A stretch of 64,000 nt of DNA, from the NCBI GenBank assembly GCA_963772965.1, contig CAVYZU010000002.1, forward strand, positions 1,054,001-1,118,000, in the 5' to 3' direction. The position numbers and the translations under genes were made by a program. The notes beneath the pieces are model-generated. The model saw only the letters and a program-made list of their open reading frames with translations, was not told the origin of the DNA and did not search any database. The DNA comes from AP-15 sp963772965. GTDB taxonomy: Bacteria; Pseudomonadota; Alphaproteobacteria; ATCC43930; CGMCC-115725. Below, piece after piece: positions 1 through 7,684 of the stretch; position 1 is the stretch's first letter, and each line of letters starts with the position of its first letter.

Positions 1-90
1 CGCTCGCCATTGCTTTGCAGGCGCTCGGGCTTCCGACATATGTCGCCGCCATTGCCCACCAAGGCCGGTCGTTGGTTATTGACGTTTCCC

Positions 91-244
91 TCTGAAGTAT
101 ATCTACCCACCCTCGCTTCTAAACGCCACGATTGGCGCGCAGTGCGAGAACAGCGACGACCGCTGGCGGTTGATCGTCACCAACAACAAGGTCTCAGTTC
201 AATACGCTCTGGACCCCGTATTTGACGAGCCCGAAGAGTTCTAA
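91..244 (+). pseudogene. 3' remnant of an unrecognised CDS
   Basis: One frame reads about 50 codons without a stop and ends in TAA at 242-244, with an acidic C-terminus (DPVFDEPEEF). A stop lies just upstream in the same frame and there is no start codon with a ribosome binding site. I read it as the tail of a decayed gene. I do not recognise the family. Confidence 0.2.
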
Positions 245-601
245 CTGCCTCTTGCCAGACATTTCGCCGCTGCTCAGCTTTGGCGACAGCGGCGGAAGCG
301 TCCAGGTGTTGTTGCTTCTACTCAGGCAACCATCCGGCAATATTCTTTCAATCCCGGCTTCGGAGCCTGAATTCGGGGATGGACCGCGGCTGGGCGTCGC
401 TCACAGCCAGACGAAAACTGCACCTTCTTCGGAGACGAAAGCTGCGAGGCTGTTCTGTAGCCACCCACGATTACGGCGACTCTGACAGCTTTGCGCCCTA
501 GGAAATCGGCTGATCCGATCAGATCAGATCAGCCGATCGGATCTTCGAAGAGATTCCGACGTCGGCTTGCTAGTTACGACAGGAGGTGATCGAGGTCACG
601 C
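245..601. other. Non-coding or fully decayed stretch with one hairpin
   Basis: No convincing gene. Short open frames occur on the plus strand but none has family-like features. The only structure I see is the inverted repeat at 505-537. Confidence 0.4.
505..537. repeat. Perfect 11-bp inverted repeat
   Basis: ATCGGCTGATC at 505-515 is matched by its exact reverse complement at 527-537, with an 11-base spacer that itself contains GATCAGATCA repeats. It could be an operator or a transcription terminator. There is no T-run after it. Confidence 0.45.
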
Positions 602-852
602 CCGCCTCTCCGCCGCGTATATCATGCCTACTGGTCCGATGTCGCGATCGCCAACGTCAACGCCGCCGAAGCGCCGGTGCATTCGGAGCAGGAGCGCGTC
701 GAAGAGCTGAAGAAGATGGCCGAGACGATGACGGCGCTGTTCAACTAGCGCGCCAAAGGGCGACCGAAGTTCGACCTGCTATCGATGCTGGTGCATGGGG
801 CGGCGATCCGTGAGATGCCGCTGCGCGAGTTCATGGGCAATCTGGCTTTGTT
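602..852 (+). pseudogene. Cytochrome P450 fragment (internal part)
   Basis: The frame contains segments typical of bacterial class I P450s: YWSDVA, then KFDLLSML.HG, then REMPLREFMGNLALL, the run that normally precedes the I-helix GGNDTTR motif. An in-frame TAG at about 748 stands where the family pattern (N-Q-R) suggests glutamine. Similarity stops abruptly near 852, where an IS5-family fragment begins. The N-terminus, the I-helix and the heme-binding cysteine region are all missing, so no active enzyme is possible. The P450 call comes from family knowledge of these motifs and has not been confirmed by search. Confidence 0.6.
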
Positions 853-1039
853 GCCATCGAGATCGTCAAGCGCACGGCCGAGGCGGCTGACTCTCACCTG
901 CTGCCGCGGCGATGGGTCTTCGAACGAACCCTCGCCTGGCTCAATCGCAACCGCTGCCTAGCCAAAGGATTTTGAGGCTTCGATCGCCAGCGCCAGAACC
1001 TGGGTTTACATCGGTAGCCAACCTTTGCTCCTCGGGTAA
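853..1039 (+). pseudogene. IS5-family transposase C-terminal fragment
   Basis: The fragment reads LPRRWVFERTLAWLNRNR followed, after a one-base frame change near 965, by KDFEASIASARTWVYI. This is the well-known C-terminal signature of IS5/IS427-type DDE transposases (R-W-V-E-R-T-x-A-W-L), including the catalytic glutamate of the ERT motif. Only about 60 codons remain and the reading frame is broken, so it is dead. It abuts the P450 fragment directly, which suggests that the insertion truncated the P450 gene. Confidence 0.7.
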
Positions 1040-1270
1040 ACGCGGAATGAACATAGCGAGCAGGACTGGGCTCTATAAATTACGCCAGCCAACTTGTGCC
1101 ACGTCGATACTTCATCCTGTTTCCGTGCGAGTGATCACCGCCGGTTCTTCCGACGAGCCGGTCGGCGATGCTGTCCCCTCGCGGGAGCGCTTTGCGGTTC
1201 TCGGTCGATCGATGCGGGCGCGCCTCCTGCGGAAAACCGTATGGCTGTTTTCAGGGTTTCCCGCCCGTTA
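1040..1270. other. No recognisable gene
   Basis: Overlapping short frames on both strands, none with recognisable motifs. Probably decayed sequence between mobile-element remnants. Confidence 0.4.
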
Positions 1271-1543
1271 TCAGTGCACTCCGAAGACCTGTCCCACCCG
1301 CGCTGGGAGGTTGAATGCCTCGACTTGTTGGGCGAAGTCGAGCAGACGCAAGTCAAAGGATGGCATGATATAGCCGATTATCACGACGATCAGGAAGGCT
1401 TGGGCTCCGATGCCAAGCGCCACGCCTCCTGCGACCTGCGTGGTTAGGATGGTCGCGATCCACGCCCGCTCAAATTTCGGCACGATGCCCTGCGCCGGGA
1501 TGTTCTTAAGGAGTAGACGAGGTAATCCGGGAAGCCCGCGCAC
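1271..1543 (-). CDS. Hypothetical small membrane protein, possibly a fragment
   Basis: A 90-codon frame with one clear hydrophobic stretch (about residues 35-62, ending VIIGYIMPSF) and an amphipathic C-terminus. I do not recognise the family. It starts only a few bases from the left end of the degenerate IS630 element at 1558, so its natural 5' end may have been lost to that insertion. No Shine-Dalgarno sequence is evident. Confidence 0.25.
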   Translation of the reverse strand: MRGLPGLPRLLLKNIPAQGIVPKFERAWIATILTTQVAGGVALGIGAQAFLIVVIIGYIMPSFDLRLLDFAQQVEAFNLPARVGQVFGVH

Positions 1544-1559
1544 CAGCGACGCACCGCTA

Positions 1560-2714
1560 GTGGTCTGACGCGATCACTTGGTGCCCACGATTGACCTTCT
1601 CGATGATGCGGTCGGGGTCGGCGGTCCAGACGAAAGGTTTGGGCTTGCGGTTGTGCTCGCCGAGATAGCGATTAATCGCGGCCTGCAGGTCGACCAGCGA
1701 GTGGAAGACGCCGCGTTGCAAGCGCCGGCGGGTCAGCGTGGCAAAAAAACTCTCGACCGCATTGGCCCAGGAGCACGAGGTCGGAGTGAAGTGAAACGTC
1801 CAGCGCGGATGGCGCGCGAGCCACCCACGTACCTTGGGATGTTTGTGGACAGCATAATTGTCGAGGATCGCATGGACGAGCTTGCCAGCCGGGACAACGG
1901 CCTCAACCCGATTGAGGAAGCGGATAAATTCCTAGTGGCGATGACGCGCCATGCATTGCCCAATAACCGAGCCGTCGCGGACATTGAGCGCGGCGAACAA
2001 GGTCGTGGTTCAGTTGCGGATGTAATCGTGGGTCATTGTCCCAGCCTGACCCTTTTTCATCGGCAAGCCGGGCTGGTGCGGTCAAGGGCCCCTGTTCAGG
2101 CCAGGGGCAGGCTTTGGATTTGCGATTTCTCGTCGACCGACAGCACCAGACTGTGGGCGGGAGGATCGAGATAGAGCCCGACCACATCGCGCAATTTGGC
2201 GGCAAAGGCTGGGTCCTGCGACAACTTGAAACGCTGCACCCGGTGCGGCTGCAGACCGTGCGCCGCCTAGATCCGCTGCACCGCCCAGATCCGCTGCACC
2301 GCCCAGATCCGCTGCACCGCCCAGATCCGCTGCACCGAGCGCAGCGAGATGCCGCTGGCCGCCGCCATCGCCCGGCCGGGTCCAGTGGGTCGCCTCACCG
2401 GGAGGCTCACCCAGCGTCAGTTCGATGACACGGTCGACCACCGTCGAGGGCAATGGCGGCAGACCGGGTTTGCGCGTCTTGTCGTGCAGCAGGCCGGCCA
2501 CCCCCTCGCACATGAACCGCTCTTGCCAGCGCCACACGCAGGGTTTCGAGACCGCGGCGCGGCGCATGATCTCGGCAGTGCCGCAGCCCTCTGCCGTCGC
2601 CAGAATGATCCGCGCCCGCGACACATGCTTTTGCGGACTATTGCGATCGGCTGCCACCGCCGCCAGCCGCTCGCGATCCGCGGCACTCACCTCGATACTG
2701 ATCCCCTCGCGCAT
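1560..2714 (-). pseudogene. IS630 transposase, multiply frameshifted
   Basis: The N-terminal helix-turn-helix part (GTAEIMRRAAVSKPCVWRWQ) is open from 2714 to about 2385. The frame then shifts, and the VQRIWA segment is present four times because of an 18-bp duplication. The catalytic-core region (LVLSVDEKSQIQ, first Asp) is recognisable near 2125 in another frame, and the rest lies in further frames. It is a diverged relative of the intact copy, not a recent duplicate. It cannot make an active transposase. Confidence 0.8.
2263..2334. repeat. Four tandem copies of an 18-bp unit
   Basis: The unit CCGCCCAGATCCGCTGCA occurs four times head to tail; the first copy differs by one base (C to T). 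On the minus strand it encodes the hexapeptide VQRIWA in the transposase frame, so the expansion is in frame with a multiple of three. The single-copy equivalent in the intact element is VQKIWR. Confidence 0.85.
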
Positions 2715-2769
2715 CCCGCATCATCGCACACACCGCGCCAATCTGGAATCCTATGATTGCGTCGTACCA

Positions 2770-3849
2770 CTAGTGGATCGAATCTAACACTTGGTACCCG
2801 CGGTTGGCGGCGGCGATGATGCGGTCGGGGTCGGCGGTCCAGGTGAACGGCTTTGGACTGTGGTTGTGTTGGGCAAGGTAACGGTTGATCGCGGCCTGGA
2901 GGTCGACGAGGGAGTGAAACACGCCGCGTTGCAATCGCCGGCGGGTTAGCTTGGCAAAAAAGCCCTCGACGGCGTTGAGCCAGGATGCCGAGGTGGGGGT
3001 GAAGTGGAACGTCCAGCGCGGGTGCCGGGCCAGCCAAGCCCTGACTTTGGGGTGCTTGTGGCTGCCGTAATTGTCAAGGATCACGTGGACCAGTCGGCCG
3101 GCTGGGATGTCGCGCTCGAGGCGATTGAGAAAGCGCAGGAATTCCTGGTGCCGGTGGCGCTGCATGCACTGCCCGATGACCGTGCCGTCGAGCACATTGA
3201 GGGCGGCAAACAGGGTGGTCGTGCCGTTGCGGATATAATCATGGGTCATTGTCCCGGCGCGGCCTTGCTTGATCGGCAACCCCGGCTGAGTGCGGTCGAG
3301 CGCCTGGATCTGGCTCTTCTCATCGACCGACAGCACCAGGCTGTGCGCCGGAGGGTCGACGTAAAGGCCCACGACATCGCGCAGCCTGGCGGCAAACTGC
3401 GGGTCGCGGCTGAGTTTGAAGACCTGCAACCGATGCGGGGCGAGACCATGGGCGCGCCAGATCTTTTGCACGGTGCTGACCGCCAGCCCCATGGCGTCGG
3501 CCATCGCGCGGCTCGTCCAATGGGTGGTCTCGCCGGGTGGCGCGCCGAGCGTGAGCGCGATCAATCGCCCGACGACCGGCTCGGGGATCGGCGCTTTGCC
3601 GGGCTTGCGCGTCTTGTCGTGCAACAGGCCATCGACCCCCGCCTCCATGAAGCGGCGCTGCCAGCGCCACACGCAGGGTTTCGACACGCCGGCCCGGCGC
3701 ATCACCTCGGCGGTGCCGCAGCCTTCTGCCGTGGCCAGGATGATCCGCGCTCGCCACACATGCTTCTGGACAGCATTGCGATCGCCCACCACTGCCTCAA
3801 GCCGCTCCCGATCCCCCGGCCCGAGCCGGACTTCAACATCGCTGCGCAT
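2770..3849 (-). CDS. IS630-family DDE transposase (copy 1)
   Basis: A 359-residue transposase. An N-terminal helix-turn-helix domain (GTAEVMRRAGVSKPCVWRW) recognises the element ends. The DDE catalytic core shows LSVDEKSQIQ (first Asp), VILDNYGSHKH (second Asp) and TSASWLNAVEGFF (Glu). I chose the ATG at 3849 because MRSDVEVRLG is the natural start; a TTG at 3867 is an alternative. The stop codon TAG is made of the target TA plus one flanking base (2770), so the reading frame runs to the very end of the element. A host frame entering from the right ends in TGA at 3857-3859, eight bases before this ATG, which could couple translation. Confidence 0.92.
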   Translation of the reverse strand: MRSDVEVRLGPGDRERLEAVVGDRNAVQKHVWRARIILATAEGCGTAEVMRRAGVSKPCVWRWQRRFMEAGVDGLLHDKTRKPGKAPIPEPVVGRLIALTLGAPPGETTHWTSRAMADAMGLAVSTVQKIWRAHGLAPHRLQVFKLSRDPQFAARLRDVVGLYVDPPAHSLVLSVDEKSQIQALDRTQPGLPIKQGRAGTMTHDYIRNGTTTLFAALNVLDGTVIGQCMQRHRHQEFLRFLNRLERDIPAGRLVHVILDNYGSHKHPKVRAWLARHPRWTFHFTPTSASWLNAVEGFFAKLTRRRLQRGVFHSLVDLQAAINRYLAQHNHSPKPFTWTADPDRIIAAANRGYQVLDSIH

Positions 3850-3908
3850 CGCAGCATCATGACGCAAAAGCTCGACTGAGGGAATCTTGTGTTTCGGTCA
3901 TACCACTA
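2771..3908 (-). mobile_element. IS630-family insertion sequence, copy 1 (intact)
   Basis: The element spans TA to TA (1138 bp including both target TAs). Terminal repeats are short and imperfect: GTGG at the left and CCAC at the right, with weaker matches further in. The insertion site reads CTA...TAG on both sides, consistent with a CTAG-type target and the TA duplication known for the IS630/Tc1 group. It matches copy 2 at 45996-47133, with only two base differences seen (3759 and 3823), so one of the copies moved recently. Confidence 0.92.
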
Positions 3909-5188
3909 GTGATTAGATTTACCAGGCTGGGGATGGTGGCGGAAAGCAGGAGAGCGTAGAGCCACCATAAACTCGGATTGGCTGGAGCAATTTGCAAGTC
4001 TCTGAAAACTGCACCGAGTGACAATACGGCGGGGTGGCCACTTTGAACTGTGACATAGTTGAAGGACTGTACTGAAACTAGCATAGCCAATGCAAATAAA
4101 GCGATAGTTCCCACGGCCAGGCATGCATCGATGAAAGCGAGCCCGAAAGGGAACCACCCGCCGAGCTCAAGCCCACGACGCAGTAGCGCCCGTGTCAGGC
4201 CAAGAGAAAACCAGGCAAACGGTGCGTTAAGTACGGTTATCAAGCAGAGAAAAAGCAATAATGGGCCAACCTGATCCCAATCGTCGACAAAATGTGGTGA
4301 AGCGACAGAAATCATCGCCGTTATAGGACAGAAGACAACTAAGACAACATTTTGCCAGTGGGCTTTTAATAACGTTGCAGCATGCCGGTAAATGCCGACT
4401 AATGTATTGAAAGTTAAAATGTAGTGATATCATAAAGAGAAAAGCGATTATTATTCCGCGTACTCTAAACCTAGCGAGAGCTGCTAGGCTGAGCAGGTAG
4501 AGGCAAGTGGAGACGGATCTAACCCCGTAGAGCCTGATACTATTCAGCCCAGTGTAAGCAAGGCCAAAGGCCCAAACGAGCGACACACCCACGATGGTTG
4601 ATCCAGTGATGATGCTGATGGCCACAATTGTGACGAAGACAACAGCACCCCACCGGTATCGACGCGCAGGGCGCGATACTATGAAAACGCATAACGCTAC
4701 GCCAGTCGCCGCCAAGGTCCGCCGCCACACGGGACTTTCAGGTTGGAAATGTAGCGCGGCTTCAGCTGGGCCTACAGCGCCCGAAACCATCCAAGTGATG
4801 AAAATAATCCCCAGTGGATATATAAACGCGAGAAGTAAGCAGATGTCAAAAGCTGAACCCGTCCGAAGGGATACAGGTTTGCGGAGCCCGAAAGCGCGCT
4901 GTCCCGCCGACCCCTGATCTCCGAAGAAGCGCTCGATCCAGTCGAGAAATCGGCTTAGCCACTCGGCGTAGATGCGCGCCGCCAAGTTCCCCTCCGCCAA
5001 CCGCGTCGAAGAGCAAAATAGGCTTGCCATTCTTCGGGGACATTTGGGTCGGCGCCCAGCACTCCAACATAACGATGGAATATTGGAAAAATGATCCCGA
5101 CGGTAAATATTCCGCAAATCCGGACCAACGCTACGAGCGCTGGGCCACCAGCCGCCCAGTCGGTGAATGCCTGTATAATCCCCGTCAT
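3909..5188 (-). pseudogene. Multi-pass membrane protein of unknown family, broken
   Basis: A start at 5188 (MTGIIQAFTDWAAGG) opens a hydrophobic frame. After a shift near 5000 it continues as FDICLLLAFIYPLGIIFITW and several more membrane segments. A second shift near 4400 leads to LLLFLCLITVLNAPFAWFSLG and further helices up to the IS630 insertion at 3908. Roughly 8-10 membrane segments remain in three frames. The last host residues run into the IS and gain the tail SGMTETQDSLSRAFAS before a stop. Base composition is lower in GC than the neighbours around 4000-4700. I do not recognise the family. Confidence 0.55.
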
Positions 5189-5353
5189 TCCCGTCCCTCA
5201 CCTTCGGTCGGCGGACGTTAGCCCTGCCGCTTAAGCCTGAGTGAGCGCCTGTTTGGTCCGTAGCAGATCTGGACCACATCGGTCCCTTGAGGGCGGGCTG
5301 CCAGGCCTTGGCCTGAAGGCCAGCTCGTGGTAAGCGATATTGTTGGCGCGCAG

Positions 5354-5608
5354 CTAGTGAAGCCGGTGACGGGTTTCCGGATCCACAAAATGCGTTTCCG
5401 AGAGCTTGCGTTTCAGATCGGCAGCGACGTCCTCGCTTGCCTCGATGCTCACCCTCTCTGGGTCGTGTGCATCGATCACCGTCACCCCAGGCGTGTCCCG
5501 CACGGCATCGGCGGCCGTGGCGACACGGCCGCGTACTCTTCGCTGGGTGGTCACGAGATAACGGGGCACCTTGCTCAGCCTAGACGCGCGGCAGACCGCG
5601 TCCTTCAA
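5354..5608 (-). CDS. Small protein resembling an I9-type protease propeptide/inhibitor
   Basis: The readable protein (PRYLVTTQRR ... ADAVRDTPGVTVIDAHDPERV ... THFVDPE) has the size and alternating strand-helix pattern of Inhibitor_I9-like domains, which act as intramolecular chaperones or inhibitors of subtilases. It begins directly after the stop of the S8 protease remnant. The expected ATG before SKVPRY reads CTG, so either a TTG further upstream is used or the start has been lost. The family assignment rests on context and pattern only. Confidence 0.4.
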   Translation of the reverse strand: MKDAVCRASRLSKVPRYLVTTQRRVRGRVATAADAVRDTPGVTVIDAHDPERVSIEASEDVAADLKRKLSETHFVDPETRHRLH

Positions 5609-7088
5609 AACGCGTGTCGAGACCGATTGAGCGAGAGTGCTCGGCCAACATCATACGCGCGGCGCTGCTGCGTGTGCGATCGCGTGGAAGCGCCTTGTAG
5701 GCATCGCTCTCTGCCCCAGGATGACTGCCAGTGCACCGTAAGCCGCAGGGCTGGCCATGGACGTGCCGTCCATTTCCATATAGAGCCCCTTTTGGTCGCC
5801 TTTGTCCGGAACGGTCGAAACAATCCCAACACCGGGGGCGCAGCAGGCAAGAGCTTGATCTGGCCCATCGGCGAAGCATGAGAATGTCGCCAGGAACAAG
5901 TTATCGGCCGCAAGCCTCTCCGGGTCCTGCGGCCGATTCCCTGCCGAAAATGTGCCGGCAGGCGCCCATCCCAATTTGCCGATCGCCGATACCGCCGCAC
6001 TCTCGGCATATGCGCCGGGGTAATCGATCGGCCCGGCGTCATTCCCGGCTGAGCATACGCAAAGCGTACCTCGCTCGGCCGCGTCTCGGATCGCATCCTC
6101 TTCGGCTTGGGTCGGCTCGCCGCCGCCGAGGCTCATGTTGATCAGATCGCAGCCGTGATCTCGCGCCAAAGCGTCAATGGCGTTGATCAAATCGGCGTTT
6201 GTCGGCCCGTCTTCGGGCGCCTCGCCTTTGAACACGCGGACATGAAAGAGCGTGCAATCAGGCGCCATGCCTGAATAGTCGCCGGCCTGTGTCGAGCGGG
6301 CGCCGATTGTACCGGTGGTGTGTGTACCGTGGCCAGCCACGTCGGCAGTCAGAGCGGCATCTGTCAGTGTTTGGCCGTCGAGGCAGGCCCCGATCAGGTT
6401 GACCTGCGCGAGATTGGGGTGAGGTCCAAATCCCGTGTCGATGACGCCAACTTTGATTCCGGCGCCACGGTTCGCTGCCGTCGTATTGACTCCATGGCGT
6501 CATGCCACCATCCGTTTCCGGCAGCTGGGGCTTTGGCGATCGGCAGGCAGTCGATCCGAGAGTCGCTGGCGGGCGCTTCCGCAACCATGATCCAGTAGCC
6601 GGCATAAGGGATCGGCTCCACCGCCACGAGTTGGCCTCTGGGCGGCACTAATACGCTGACCTGTCTTGCGCATCGGAGGTGGCGGTCATCGGATTCACGC
6701 TGCGGAAACCGTCGCTTATGTACAGCAAGACTTCAGCCCCGCTAAGCGGACGCCCGCCGGCGCTGATGCTGACCCTGAATCGGTTGTCTCCGCGCCGGAG
6801 TAAATGGGCATCGAGCCTGACCGCTTCGCGTAAGAAAGGCGGGCGGCGGTGATGCAAATGGCGATAAACCAGTGGCTCGATGGTGGCGTAGAGCGGTAAG
6901 GTTTGTCGCAGCATAGCGACCTGTTTTGGATCCGCTTCGAACACCACGACGCGGCGTGCAAGCGGATCGGCCGGATCGTGATCCGATAGCACCTTGGCTT
7001 GCGAACCGAGTGCGCCCAAGGTGGTAGCCACCGAGGCTCGAGAGGCATGCTTGGTTGCTTCAGTAAACAAACCGGATCTACAATTCAC
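5580..7088 (-). pseudogene. S8 family subtilisin-like serine protease, frameshifted
   Basis: All three catalytic motifs are present, in this order: Asp in VGVIDTGFG (about 6440), His in GHGTHTTGTIGAR (about 6330) and Ser in DGTSMASPAAYG (about 5765), with SAGND carrying the oxyanion Asn. The N-terminal part (about 7088-6650) is a non-catalytic domain with a Greek-key-like ISAGGRPLSGAEVLLYI segment. Frame changes are visible near 6660, 6500 and 5720; the true C-terminus (GRGLPRV) ends at 5580. No signal peptide is apparent. With three or more shifts it is almost certainly inactive unless these are sequence errors. The I9-like small protein follows at once on the same strand. Confidence 0.7.
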
Positions 7089-7462
7089 CAGGACGAACTT
7101 GGCCGTTACTTTCCTCCTTTCATTACATTATTCGTTTCCCAGGCGCGTTATCGGCGAGCTGACCCGGTGATCTCTCGGCCGGTTGCCACACCCGCCGCAG
7201 ACAATCGCCATCCTGTTCGCCTAACTCTTTATGGTACTACTGAGGCGCCAAGAAGCGCAAAAGCGCCAGACGGTATCAAGGTTGAAGCTACAGTCTGCAT
7301 CTTTTCAGAGTTCTTGTATGATATCAAAAGAAATAATCCTAGCCCAATTACACAAATTTTTATTACCGGAGTTACTGCTGGCAAAGATGGATACAGAACT
7401 GAATGCGAGCTGGACGCTGGAAAATCGCCGCTCTGAACATGATAGTCCTGATTTTGCTGAGC
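7089..7462. other. Intergenic stretch, partly AT-rich
   Basis: No gene recognised. The part from about 7300 to 7400 is clearly richer in A+T than its surroundings and lies upstream of the S8 protease remnant, so it may hold that gene's former promoter. I cannot point to a convincing -35/-10 pair. Confidence 0.35.
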
Positions 7463-7543
7463 TTAGCGTTGTCCGTGGGGCAACACGATCAGTAGCAGCG
7501 CGGCGCCGATCACGCCGCCCACGATGACCACCAGCCAGCGCAT
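7463..7543 (-). CDS. 26-residue single-span membrane peptide (possible)
   Basis: ATG at 7543 opens MRWLVVIVGGVIGAALLLIV followed by LPHGQR and a TAA. It has a purine-rich AGAGGCAG sequence about 5 bases upstream of the ATG. The product would be one membrane helix with a short basic tail. It lies downstream of the AAA+ ATPase on the same strand. Short hydrophobic frames can arise by chance in GC-rich DNA, so confidence is low. Confidence 0.35.
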   Translation of the reverse strand: MRWLVVIVGGVIGAALLLIVLPHGQR

Positions 7544-7684
7544 AGTCTGCCTCTGTTCACTTGATGATGCCCGTAAAGGTCGCCCTGCGTTCAGTTTCGT
7601 GTCAACAAGCAACTCCGAATTGGGCGAGTTCTGGCACTCGGTTGAGGATCCGTGCGAAGTGCTTCACATTGTCGCGCGACAGAG

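Larger units (their letters stand above)
1558..2772 (-). mobile_element. Degenerate IS630-family element
   Basis: The left end reads C-TA-GTGG and the right end CCAC-TA, as in the intact copies, and the body is clearly homologous to the 1.1-kb element that follows. It is longer than the intact copies, partly because of an 18-bp tandem repeat array at 2263-2334. The right-hand TA (2771-2772) is shared with the left end of the next element, so the second copy inserted exactly at the target dinucleotide of this one. Its transposase frame is broken several times. Confidence 0.8.

Noticed and set aside
2263..2334. CRISPR-like array
   Set aside because: The 18-bp units are contiguous without spacers and lie inside a transposase frame, so this is a tandem repeat.
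3004..3879. 291-codon plus-strand frame inside both IS630 copies
   Set aside because: Conserved only because the element is duplicated; it is antisense to the transposase and has no recognisable domain.
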